Assembly (NCBI GenBank): GCA_900553165.1
Contig: USCN01000036.1
Location: 1-9,815 of the forward strand
DNA: 9,815 nucleotides
Direction of reading: 5' to 3'
From: an uncultured Collinsella sp.
GTDB taxonomy: Bacteria > Actinomycetota > Coriobacteriia > Coriobacteriales > Coriobacteriaceae
The translations under genes and the position numbers were made by a program. A model generated the notes under the pieces. The model did no database searches. It was not told the DNA's origin and worked only from the letters and a program-made list of their open reading frames with translations. Positions 1-6,265 of the stretch are shown here, in pieces. Every line of letters starts with the position of its first letter. The first letter of the stretch is position 1.

Positions 1-330
1 ATCGGCATCGCCCTGGCTCCGCGCTCGGGCGCCGAGACCCGCGCCATGGCTGCCGATATCGCCAACGACGCCTGGGATAACATGCGCGACACCTACGAGC
101 ACGGTGCCGAGGAGGCCCGCGCCGCGGTCAACGATTTTGGCCCGATGGTCGACGCCAAGACCGATGACCTGCGTGCCAAGGTTGACCTTGCCCGCGAGCG
201 CATGGACCAGCTGCGGGAGCAGCTCAACGACGCCATCTCGGGCGGCAACGTGACGCCCGCCGCCGATGTCGTGGTCGAAAACGCCGCCGAGGCCGACACC
301 GAGGCCGCGGAGCCTTCGACCGAGGCATAA
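1..330 (+). CDS. YtxH-like small membrane protein, 3' part only
   Basis: The reading frame is open from the first base of the window to TAA at 328-330, so the gene begins upstream. The ATG at 46 is internal: the residues before it (IGIALAPRSGAETR) match the conserved end of the YtxH domain, where a glycine/alanine-rich membrane helix is followed by an APxSGxETR motif. The remaining roughly 90 residues form a charged, alanine-rich, probably coiled-coil helix with many Glu, Arg and Asp, and end in an acidic Ala/Glu tail. YtxH proteins are small single-pass membrane proteins linked to general stress in Firmicutes; their molecular role is not settled. The stop codon overlaps the start of the next gene (TAATG), so the two are probably translated together. 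The family call is fairly sure; the function is not. Confidence 0.75.
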   Translation: MGIALAPRSGAETRAMAADIANDAWDNMRDTYEHGAEEARAAVNDFGPMVDAKTDDLRAKVDLARERMDQLREQLNDAISGGNVTPAADVVVENAAEADTEAAEPSTEA

Positions 331-1085
331 TGCGCGCCGGGGATTTTGTCGGCGCCAAGATCTATCGCAAGCCTACCGAGGATAAGCGCACCAAAAAAGA
401 CGGCACGCCGCGCAGCCCTAAAAAGCTTGGCAAGATTCACTTTCCGGTCTTTACCCCGGGCGGTACGCGCGTGGTGGGCTTTATGGTTCGCCAGTCCGAT
501 ATCGCGGGTATGATCGAGCGATCTGATCGATTTGTGGCGCTCGATGCTATTGGCGTCTACGAGGGCGCCATCGCGGTTGACGATGTCAAGGGCACCTACG
601 ATACCGCTGCGGCCAAGCGTCTCGACATCAACCTGGATGATTGCATTATCTGGGTTGGCATGGACGTGCGCACGGAGTCGGGCGATGTCGTGGGCTATTG
701 CTCGGATGTGGAGTTCAAGCCGCGTTCGGGCATCGTGCAGACGTTCTACGTGACCGCCGGCACCGCTTCGAGTGTGCTGGTGGGCGACACGCAGATGCCG
801 CCGACGATGCTGCGCGGCTATGCGGACGGCGCAATGATCGTTTCGGACGAGGTCAAGTCGCTCGGGTATTCGGGCGGCGCCGCCGCAAAGGCTGCCGAGG
901 CAAGCGTCGTGGTGGGCGATAAGGTCAAGAAGGGCGCTAAGGTGCTCGATGACAAGGGATCGGTCGCCGTGGACAAGGGCAGCCGTGCACTGGGCAAGCA
1001 GCTCGGCAAGACGCGTGGTATGTTCAAGGCCTTTAAGGACGAATATCAAAAGGCGAGCGGTGGCTCGTCGAAAGCTAGCAAATAG
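330..1085 (+). CDS. PRC-barrel domain protein
   Basis: This gene encodes 251 residues. Its ATG shares the last A of the preceding stop codon, and GAGG at 322-325 lies 4 bases upstream, which supports this start. Two beta-rich segments look like tandem PRC-barrel units: residues about 5-85 (GAKIYRKP, LGKIHFPVF, RVVGFMVRQSD, FVALDAIGVYEGAIAVDD) and about 104-172 (CIIWVGMDVRTESGDVVGYCSDVEF, IVQTFYVTAG). Residues about 180-251 are an Ala/Gly/Lys-rich, basic, probably disordered tail. There is no signal peptide or membrane helix, so it should be cytosolic. PRC barrels are adaptor or binding folds found in RimM, in photosynthetic reaction centres and in many small actinobacterial proteins. Pairing with a YtxH-type membrane protein suggests a membrane-associated partner, which is inference. 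No specific function can be assigned. Confidence 0.75.
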   Translation: MRAGDFVGAKIYRKPTEDKRTKKDGTPRSPKKLGKIHFPVFTPGGTRVVGFMVRQSDIAGMIERSDRFVALDAIGVYEGAIAVDDVKGTYDTAAAKRLDINLDDCIIWVGMDVRTESGDVVGYCSDVEFKPRSGIVQTFYVTAGTASSVLVGDTQMPPTMLRGYADGAMIVSDEVKSLGYSGGAAAKAAEASVVVGDKVKKGAKVLDDKGSVAVDKGSRALGKQLGKTRGMFKAFKDEYQKASGGSSKASK

Positions 1086-1106
1086 CGACGTACCAAAGGA
1101 TGGGAG

Positions 1107-1136
1107 GCAAGCCGGAGACCTGTTGCTCCGGCTTGC
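1107..1136 (+). terminator. Hairpin between the PRC-barrel and CE4-like genes
   Basis: GCAAGCCGGAG (1107-1117) pairs perfectly with CTCCGGCTTGC (1126-1136) across an 8-base loop. The 11-bp GC-rich stem starts 21 bases after the PRC-barrel stop. Only a short T run follows (TGCGTTTATG), so it may be a weak intrinsic terminator or an attenuating or mRNA-stabilising hairpin. The next start codon lies 21 bases past the stem. Confidence 0.6.
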
Positions 1137-1157
1137 TGCGTTTATGGGGGAGGGCAC

Positions 1158-2564
1158 ATGCGCCAAAACGGATCATACTCACACGGACGCTCGGGCGCGC
1201 GTCCGACGGCGCGCCGCGATCTGGGGCAGCTGCCCAGCGGTCAGCGCAAGCGTCACCGTAAGCCCGGCGCGATGTATCTCAACCATAGCCGCGGCTTTAG
1301 CGACCGCAGCGCTCGCATCGGCAACGGCCGCACGCCCCGTCGATCGTCTCGCCTGCCCTATGCGCTCATCGCCGTGGGTTGCGCGCTCGTGCTGTTTATC
1401 GCTGCCGTCGTGGGCTACGTCAACCGCAGCGTGGATGTTGTCCTCAACGGCCAGGAGACTGCGGTGCGCGTCGGCTCTACGCTGCAAAATCTCATCGACG
1501 ACCAGGAACTGACCGATACCTACGACGCCGGGGACCTGCTGGCTGTTGACGACAGCGTGCTGACTCGCCATGGCGGTGAAAAGCTGTCGGTAAAGGTGGA
1601 CGGCAAGCGCATAAAACAGGGCAAGTGGAAAAGCCGCGAGCTTACGGGCGGCGAGAAGGTGACGGTCAAGGACGGCCGCGACACGTACGAGAAGCACGAG
1701 GTCCAGGCGACGGTTATCGAGCCCAGGCTCAAGGTCGAGGGCACGGGTGCCATCGAGTACGTCAAGACGTGGGGTATCCAGGGTCGCTCCGAGGTGTGGG
1801 TCGGCGAGCAATCGGGCAAGACGCAGGACCGCGGCGAGGTCGTGCCCGCCACCGATTGCGTGGTCGAGTGCGCGAGCGTGGCGCCCAAGGGCAACGAAAA
1901 GTACGTGGCGCTGACGTTTGATGAGGGCCCGAGTGGAGCGACCAAGCAGATCTTGCAGGTGCTCAAGGAAAAGGGCGTCACCGCGACGTTCTTCCTGTCG
2001 GGCGATGCGGCAGAGGCCTCGCCCGCCACGGCCAAGGCGATTGTCGATGCCGGCTGCGAGGTCGGCTCCAACAGCTACCGCGACGAGTCGCTCAAGGGCC
2101 AGGAACGCGATGCGGTGCGCGAGCAGGTTTCGAAGGGCACCGAGGCGATCAAGTTCGCGACCGGCGTGAAGACGATGCTTTTGCGTGCTCCCTACGCAGC
2201 CTTTGACGAGCAAAACTGGATTGATGCGATGGACCTGGTGTCTGCCGTGGTCTCGTGGAATATCGATTCGGGCGACTGGCTGCTCAACGGTGCCGACGAG
2301 CAGGTCTCGACGGTGCTCGATTCGGTGACGCCAGGCAACATTGTGCTGCTGACCGATAACGATAAGTGCGCCGAGCAGACCCTCGAGGCGCTGCCGCAGA
2401 TTATCGACGGGCTTATCGCCGACGGCTACAAAATCGTGACGTTGAGCGATCTGGTCAAGACGGACGCATCGCTGAGCAAAAAGCTCACCTCGCTGACGAA
2501 GGTCGCCATGCCCAAAAACGCCGTGTTCCCCCAGCTCGCCGAAGATGACGACACCACAGACTAG
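1158..2564 (+). CDS. Membrane-anchored NodB/CE4 polysaccharide deacetylase-like protein, probable pseudoenzyme
   Basis: The product has 468 residues; the strong ribosome site GGGGGAGGG at 1146-1154 fixes the ATG. Residues 1-65 are a basic, Arg/Ser/Gly-rich cytoplasmic tail and 66-88 a single membrane helix. Residues about 90-185 contain beta-rich segments resembling DUF348 (VDVVLNGQETAVRVGSTLQNLI), a weak match. From about 248 there is a NodB-homology (CE4) fold outside the membrane. Active CE4 enzymes remove N-acetyl groups from wall glycans with an Asp-His-His metal site and a catalytic His. Here motif 1 TFDDGP is TFDEGP (D255, E256), motif 2 HxxxH is N305-S-Y-R-D309, motif 3 keeps R343-A-P-Y346, motif 4 keeps D370-S-G-D-W374, and motif 5 LxH is LLT399. 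The fold is retained but the metal ligands and catalytic His are gone. It may bind glycan or act as a scaffold; unusual catalysis cannot be excluded. Confidence 0.85.
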   Translation: MRQNGSYSHGRSGARPTARRDLGQLPSGQRKRHRKPGAMYLNHSRGFSDRSARIGNGRTPRRSSRLPYALIAVGCALVLFIAAVVGYVNRSVDVVLNGQETAVRVGSTLQNLIDDQELTDTYDAGDLLAVDDSVLTRHGGEKLSVKVDGKRIKQGKWKSRELTGGEKVTVKDGRDTYEKHEVQATVIEPRLKVEGTGAIEYVKTWGIQGRSEVWVGEQSGKTQDRGEVVPATDCVVECASVAPKGNEKYVALTFDEGPSGATKQILQVLKEKGVTATFFLSGDAAEASPATAKAIVDAGCEVGSNSYRDESLKGQERDAVREQVSKGTEAIKFATGVKTMLLRAPYAAFDEQNWIDAMDLVSAVVSWNIDSGDWLLNGADEQVSTVLDSVTPGNIVLLTDNDKCAEQTLEALPQIIDGLIADGYKIVTLSDLVKTDASLSKKLTSLTKVAMPKNAVFPQLAEDDDTTD

Positions 2565-2664
2565 TCATTTAAGAACGTCCCCAATGACCATGTTACGGAT
2601 GCGTCAGCGTTTGGTATGCCTGCGATGTTTGGAGCATAAATTTGGCGCCACGGCGCGATGCTGA
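2565..2664. other. Intergenic stretch after the CE4-like gene
   Basis: No gene or strong terminator is visible in these 100 bases. TTTGG occurs three times (around 2610-2644), and a weak stem (GCGC/GCGC with loop CACG, near 2645-2656) is present without a following T run. Termination of the upstream gene is therefore not explained by an obvious intrinsic terminator. Confidence 0.4.
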
Positions 2665-2673
2665 TGCTATAGT
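2665..2673 (+). promoter_or_regulatory. Putative extended -10 promoter of the metal-transport operon
   Basis: TGCTATAGT is an extended -10 element (TG, one base, then TATAGT, 5 of 6 matches to TATAAT). The best -35-like hexamer, TTGGCG at 2642-2647, is 20 bases upstream, which is longer than usual, so the TG extension would have to help. Transcription would begin near 2680, giving a 5' leader of about 205 bases that starts just before the folded region at 2686. Confidence 0.45.
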
Positions 2674-2685
2674 TACTGCGGATAA

Positions 2686-2810
2686 CAAGGGTCAAGAGAA
2701 AGGTTGCAGGTGAAATCCAAACCTCGACCATACAGTCGATGACCCCTTGCAGGTGCTTCTTGCGCATGCACGGGGTGTGAGCGCCGAGCGGCGTGCCGCC
2801 CGCGCATGCG
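2686..2810 (+). promoter_or_regulatory. Structured 5' leader of the MgtE-like/NRMT operon, candidate cis-regulatory RNA
   Basis: Two folded modules are visible. The first is a three-way junction closed by P1, CAAGGGTCA (2686-2694) with TGACCCCTTG (2740-2749, one bulged C). It contains P2, AGGTT (2701-2705) with AACCT (2720-2724), enclosing GG/CC, and P3, CGAC (2725-2728) with GTCG (2735-2738). P2 and P3 abut, and the P1-P2 joining strand is purine-rich (AGAGAA). The second is a long hairpin with outer stem CGCATGC (2763-2769) / GCATGCG (2804-2810), then GGG/CCC, then GCGCC (2781-2785) / GGCGT (2790-2794). About 60 bases separate it from the GGGGAG ribosome site. No T run follows, so any control would more likely act on translation or through Rho. 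Metal response is suggested only by the genes downstream. I cannot match it to a known riboswitch class, and the conserved M-box sequences are not visible. Confidence 0.45.
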
Positions 2811-2873
2811 TATACATATCTAAAAGTCCACGGATGACGTGCCGGTATGGCCGCAGTCCGAAGGGATAATGAT

Positions 2874-2879
2874 GGGGAG
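2874..2879 (+). promoter_or_regulatory. Ribosome binding site deciding the GTG start of the MgtE-like gene
   Basis: GGGGAG lies 5 bases before GTG at 2885. The nearby ATG codons at 2869 and 2872 are in other frames, so the GTG is the start. Confidence 0.7.
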
Positions 2880-2884
2880 CACCA

Positions 2885-4729
2885 GTGAATTATCTGAGTG
2901 AGATGCTCAAACTGCCGGTCTTGGACGTCGATGGCGAAAAGCTCGGCGTTGTGAACGATTTTGGCATTGCTACCGGCGAAGTTTTTCCGCACGTGACGTC
3001 GCTCGCGTTCCGCGGACCCGGCAAGACGCCGTTTATGATCAGCTGGCGCAAATGGGTCGACCGTATCGACGAGACGGGTGTGCACCTTAAGTCGCCGGCC
3101 ACCGAAATCCGTTTTTCGTACCTGCAGCCGACCGAACTCTTGCTCGCCCGCGACGTGCTCAACAAGCAGATTGTCGACACGCAGGGTATGAAGGTCGTGC
3201 GCGTAAACGACATCAAGTTTTCCATGTCGGGCGAAAATCAGCTGCGTTTGCTGGGTGCCGAAGTTGGCGCCCGCGGTCTGGTGCGCGCGATCAGCCCCGC
3301 ACTCGAGCATGTCGTCGAGGGCTTTATGAAGCACCTGGGCAAACCGCTCGGCGAGGACATCATCGCCTGGTCCTACATGGACCTGCTCGACCGTTCGACT
3401 AAAAACATCCAGCTGTCGGTGTCGCACAAGACGCTCGGCGAGCTGCACCCTGCCGACATTGCTGACATTATCGAGCAGCTCGACCCGCGTCTGCGTGCGC
3501 AGGTGTTCGCGCAGCTCGACACCGCCCAGGCCGCCGAGGCCATCTCGGAGTTCGATGACGACGAGCTTATGACCGAGATGCTCGAGGGTCTGTCCGACAC
3601 CGACGCATCGTCGATGCTGGCCATGATGGACCCGGACGACGCTGCCGACCTGATCGACGAGCTCGATTACGAGAAGGCCGAGAAGCTCCTGCGCCTGATG
3701 GGCGTCAAGGAGGAGAAGGCGATTCGTAACCTGCTGGGCTATGAGGACAACACCGCCGGTCGCATCATGACCTCGGAGTTTGTCTCCCTGCCAGCCACGG
3801 CGACGGTCGCTGACGCCATCGAGGCGATCCGCAAGCTCGACGAGGACTTCGAGAGCGTCTATTACGTCTATACCGAGGACCCGAGCGGCATGCTCACCGG
3901 CGTGCTTTCGCTACGCACGCTTATCGTGGCCGACCGCGACGCCACGCTGGGCCAGCTGGCCTATCGCGACCTGGTTTATGCGTCGCCCGACGATGACCAG
4001 GAAGACGTAACGGACGAGATGACCAAGTACGACCTGGTCGCCATTCCCGTTTGCGACGAGAATCGCCACATATTGGGTATCGTGACCTTTGACGACGCCA
4101 TGGATGTTATCGCCGAGGAGCACCAGGAGGACCTGCAGATCGCAGGCGTCGGCTCGGGCGATAGCGCATCCGACGACTCGACGAATGTGCTCAGCTGGTT
4201 TGTGCATCGCCAGTACTGGGTTGTCGTGTGGGGCATTGCCTCGTGCATCATGGCAACAGTGCTGGGGACGGCGCTGGGCTCCGCGCATCTGGTGGTGTTC
4301 CCCATGTGCGCCATGCCGCTCGTGTTGCTGGCTGCCTCGCGCATGGTGTCGTTCGTCAAGAATTACTTCCTGGAGTACGACGGCCATGACGATGAGCCCA
4401 AGCCGTATCTGGGATTTTTCTTCCAGAGCACGGGCATGGGCCTGATTCTGTCGCTCGTGACCTACCTGTGCGCCCAGCTGGTGCGCACCGCTGCGTTCCT
4501 CGACGCGCCCATGTTTGAAGAGCAGCTCTTTACCGGCTGCTTTAACATCGCGGCCATCGTCTGCCTGATTGGCAACATGAGCGCCGTGATTTACCTGATG
4601 GTGCTGTTCTGGCGTGACGAGCACGACCTCAATACGTCGGGTACCGCCATGAACGTCATTGCCGTCATGATTTCATGCGTGGCGTACTGCATCGCCGCAG
4701 TGCTGCTCACCATGTCGGTCATGGGGTAG
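2885..4729 (+). CDS. MgtE-like protein: PRC barrel, MgtE_N, CBS pair and divergent five-helix membrane domain
   Basis: The product has 614 residues and starts with GTG. Domains in order: PRC-barrel-like units at about 1-80 (VLDVDGEKLGVVNDFG) and 86-130 (KQIVDTQGMKVVRVNDI); a linker helix; an MgtE_N superhelix at about 180-285 (LHPADIADIIEQLDP, then MDPDDAADLIDELD); a CBS pair at about 290-412 (AGRIMTSEFVSLPATATVADA, then YDLVAIPVCDENRHILGIV); and five hydrophobic helices at about 443-465, 468-488, 512-533, 552-574 and 589-611. In MgtE the MgtE_N and CBS domains bind cytosolic Mg2+ and gate the channel, and the acidic MgtE_N/CBS surface seen here fits that. The membrane part lacks the usual MgtE signature (a GNxGxQ-type motif after helix 2) and the acidic pore residue expected in helix 5. 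It could be a divergent channel or a sensor subunit for the transporter encoded eight bases downstream. The domain calls are firm; the transport role is inferred. Confidence 0.85.
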   Translation: MNYLSEMLKLPVLDVDGEKLGVVNDFGIATGEVFPHVTSLAFRGPGKTPFMISWRKWVDRIDETGVHLKSPATEIRFSYLQPTELLLARDVLNKQIVDTQGMKVVRVNDIKFSMSGENQLRLLGAEVGARGLVRAISPALEHVVEGFMKHLGKPLGEDIIAWSYMDLLDRSTKNIQLSVSHKTLGELHPADIADIIEQLDPRLRAQVFAQLDTAQAAEAISEFDDDELMTEMLEGLSDTDASSMLAMMDPDDAADLIDELDYEKAEKLLRLMGVKEEKAIRNLLGYEDNTAGRIMTSEFVSLPATATVADAIEAIRKLDEDFESVYYVYTEDPSGMLTGVLSLRTLIVADRDATLGQLAYRDLVYASPDDDQEDVTDEMTKYDLVAIPVCDENRHILGIVTFDDAMDVIAEEHQEDLQIAGVGSGDSASDDSTNVLSWFVHRQYWVVVWGIASCIMATVLGTALGSAHLVVFPMCAMPLVLLAASRMVSFVKNYFLEYDGHDDEPKPYLGFFFQSTGMGLILSLVTYLCAQLVRTAAFLDAPMFEEQLFTGCFNIAAIVCLIGNMSAVIYLMVLFWRDEHDLNTSGTAMNVIAVMISCVAYCIAAVLLTMSVMG

Positions 4730-4733
4730 GTGG
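4728..4733 (+). promoter_or_regulatory. Ribosome binding site deciding the GTG start of the NRMT gene
   Basis: AGGTGG overlaps the stop codon of the upstream gene and sits 4 bases before GTG at 4738. The in-frame ATG at 4675 would overlap the upstream gene by 55 bases and add a tail unlike the family, so GTG is preferred. Confidence 0.6.
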
Positions 4734-4737
4734 TCGC

Positions 4738-6000
4738 GTGCAAAACACGAAGCAAAAGGCGAGCACCAAGCAAAAGCTGACCATCGCGGCCATCTTTGGC
4801 GCCATGGGCCCTGGCCTTCTGGCGGCGCTTTCGGGTAATGACGCCGGCGGCATCGCCACGTATTCCAGCGCCGGTGCCAGCTATGGCTACAAGATGCTGT
4901 GGATGCTTCCCGTCATGACCGTGCTGCTTATCGTGACGCAGGAGACTGCGGCGCGTTGCGGCTGCGTCACAGGCAAGGGCCTGGCGTCGCTCATCCGCGA
5001 GCGCTTTGGCGTGCGCAGGAGCGTGCTGGCCATGGCGGCGCTGCTGATCGCCAATACGGCCGTGACAATTTCGGAGTTTGCGGGTATCGCAAGCGGCCTT
5101 GCTCTCTTTGGTGTGCCGGCGAGCATCTCGGTGCCGCTGGTGGCGCTGCTGGTTTGGATGCTTACCATGTCGGGCAGCTTCCAGCGCATCGAGAAGATTC
5201 TGCTGCTGGTGAGCTGCGTGTTTGTGACCTACATTGTCGCTGCATTTATGGCTGGTCCCAGCTGGGGCGAGGTGGCGGTCGACCTGGTTGTGCCCAACAT
5301 CCAAAATGACCCCAGCTACGTGTCGCTTGTGGTCGCAACGATCGGTACCACCATCGCGCCGTGGATGATCTTCTTGGCGCAGAACAACGTGGTCGATAAG
5401 AATGCGGGCGAGGACGATATCGTGCTGCAGCGTATCGACACCGTGAGCGGCTCGATCGCCGCCGATGTCATCGCCGGTTTTATTATCATCACGACCGGTA
5501 CGGTGTTGTTCCCTGCAGGCATTCAGATTAGCGACGCTGCCGATGCCGCCCGCGCATTGGAGCCTATCGCGGGCCAGTGGTCCACGGTGCTGTTTGCCTC
5601 GGGCCTGGTCGCGGCGAGCTTCTTGGCCGCCTGTGTGCTGCCAGGCGTTACGTCCAGCGCCATCTGCGAGGCATTTGGCTGGGAGCGCGGTGCCGATCGC
5701 AGCTGGGACGAGGCCCCGGTCTATCGCGGCATCATTACGGCCATCATCGGCATCTCTGCCGTGCTGGTGCTCATGCCCGGCGTCGACCTGTTCCAGATTA
5801 TGATGACCTCGCAGGTCATCAACGGCGTGCTGTTGCCCGTGGTTTTGGTGTTCCAGGTGGTTATTGCCGCCGATCGTCACATTATGGGCGCCAACCGCAA
5901 CGGCCGCGTATGGAACGTGCTCACTTGGGCGACAATCGGCGTGATTACGGTGCTGACGGTCGTCATGTTTGTGCTGCAAGCGATGGGCTACAGCGCTTAA
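4738..6000 (+). CDS. NRAMP-related divalent cation (Mg2+) transporter, NRMT type
   Basis: The product has 420 residues, normal for the SLC11/NRAMP family, with about eleven membrane helices. The family framework is clear: GPGLLAALSGNDAGGIAT then AGASYGYKMLW in helix 1-2, and GTTIAPWMIFLAQNN in helix 6. The transition-metal site is rebuilt. The helix-1 DPGN motif reads D35-A-G-G38, so Asp is kept but Asn is lost. In helix 6 the MPH motif reads A207-P-W209, so the metal-selecting Met is Ala and the His is Trp, and the Ala three residues before the Met is Thr204. Members of this distant clade (Clostridium acetobutylicum; Eggerthella lenta NRMT, whose structure is known) carry Mg2+ and Mn2+ without proton coupling. 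A Mg2+ uptake role is therefore likely. The gene is eight bases behind the MgtE-like gene and is followed by a strong terminator, so the two form an operon. Annotation as a plain MntH would probably be wrong. Confidence 0.88.
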   Translation: MQNTKQKASTKQKLTIAAIFGAMGPGLLAALSGNDAGGIATYSSAGASYGYKMLWMLPVMTVLLIVTQETAARCGCVTGKGLASLIRERFGVRRSVLAMAALLIANTAVTISEFAGIASGLALFGVPASISVPLVALLVWMLTMSGSFQRIEKILLLVSCVFVTYIVAAFMAGPSWGEVAVDLVVPNIQNDPSYVSLVVATIGTTIAPWMIFLAQNNVVDKNAGEDDIVLQRIDTVSGSIAADVIAGFIIITTGTVLFPAGIQISDAADAARALEPIAGQWSTVLFASGLVAASFLAACVLPGVTSSAICEAFGWERGADRSWDEAPVYRGIITAIIGISAVLVLMPGVDLFQIMMTSQVINGVLLPVVLVFQVVIAADRHIMGANRNGRVWNVLTWATIGVITVLTVVMFVLQAMGYSA

Positions 6001-6017
6001 CGCCTCTTTTGGGCTCT

Positions 6018-6053
6018 AAACAGGCCGCCGCCATGGGCTGCGGCCTGTTTTTT
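6018..6053 (+). terminator. Intrinsic terminator of the MgtE-like/NRMT operon
   Basis: CAGGCCGC (6021-6028) pairs with GCGGCCTG (6040-6047) across an 11-base loop, followed by TTTTTT (6048-6053). Flanking AAA (6018-6020) can extend the stem into the T run. It begins 18 bases after the NRMT stop and is the clearest intrinsic terminator in the window. Confidence 0.9.
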
Positions 6054-6082
6054 GTCTGCTATAGGGCGTTAGTTATATGGCA

Positions 6083-6129
6083 GTGGGCAAAAAATGTCAA
6101 ATATGAGTACTGTTGCTAAGTGAATAGCA
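6083..6129 (+). repeat. Left terminal inverted repeat
   Basis: This is the left arm. It pairs with 6266-6312 (paired coordinates sum to 12395). Mismatches are at 6095, 6097, 6115, 6117, 6119, 6120 and 6122. It contains the palindrome AGTACT. Confidence 0.8.
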
Positions 6130-6145
6130 TTTATATCCAAGAAGA

Positions 6146-6175
6146 TAATGAACATAAACAATAGTATGTTCATTA
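6146..6175. repeat. Perfect 11-bp inverted repeat inside the element
   Basis: TAATGAACATA (6146-6156) and TATGTTCATTA (6165-6175) are exact inverted copies around an 8-base spacer (AACAATAG). It is AT-only apart from one G-C pair per arm. It is not centred in the 230-bp element. It could be a dyad for a DNA-binding protein, a cruciform-forming site or a relic of an older insertion. Confidence 0.7.
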
Positions 6176-6265
6176 AAATTGGCTCCAATACGCCTTAAAC
6201 CAGTCAGGTTGGCTGCTTTAGGGGGCTGTAGGGGACGCTCGGACGTCATTTTGGGTGGTTTTGCC

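Noticed and set aside
46..48. ATG at 46 as the start of the YtxH-like gene
   Set aside because: The frame is open upstream to base 1 and encodes the conserved APRSGAETR part of the domain, so the gene starts before the window.
93..1166. 357-codon minus-strand open frame opposite the YtxH and PRC-barrel genes
   Set aside because: No domain, odd composition, and both plus-strand genes have family motifs and ribosome sites.
1179..2213. 344-codon minus-strand open frame opposite the CE4-like gene
   Set aside because: Arg/His/Ala-rich shadow of the plus-strand gene, with no supporting motif.
2709..2736. Cobalamin riboswitch-like core (GGTGAAATCC followed by CAGT)
   Set aside because: The short match lacks the other conserved parts (GCCACTG and AGTCAGGA-type boxes), and P2 pairing explains these bases. 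Genes downstream are not B12-related.
2680..2884. M-box (ykoK) Mg2+ riboswitch
   Set aside because: It would fit the genes, but the conserved GGTGAGGCTCC, GACGCCAATGGG and GTGCTAAAGCTCT-type blocks are not visible. A covariance search would decide.
4675..4737. ATG at 4675 as the start of the NRMT gene
   Set aside because: It would overlap the upstream gene by 55 bases and add about 21 residues unlike the family; GTG at 4738 has AGGTGG 4 bases upstream and gives the usual length.
4591..5979. 462-codon open frame on the minus strand opposite the NRMT gene
   Set aside because: It is His/Arg/Asp-rich with no recognisable domain and lies entirely opposite a well-supported transporter gene; long shadow frames are expected at high GC.
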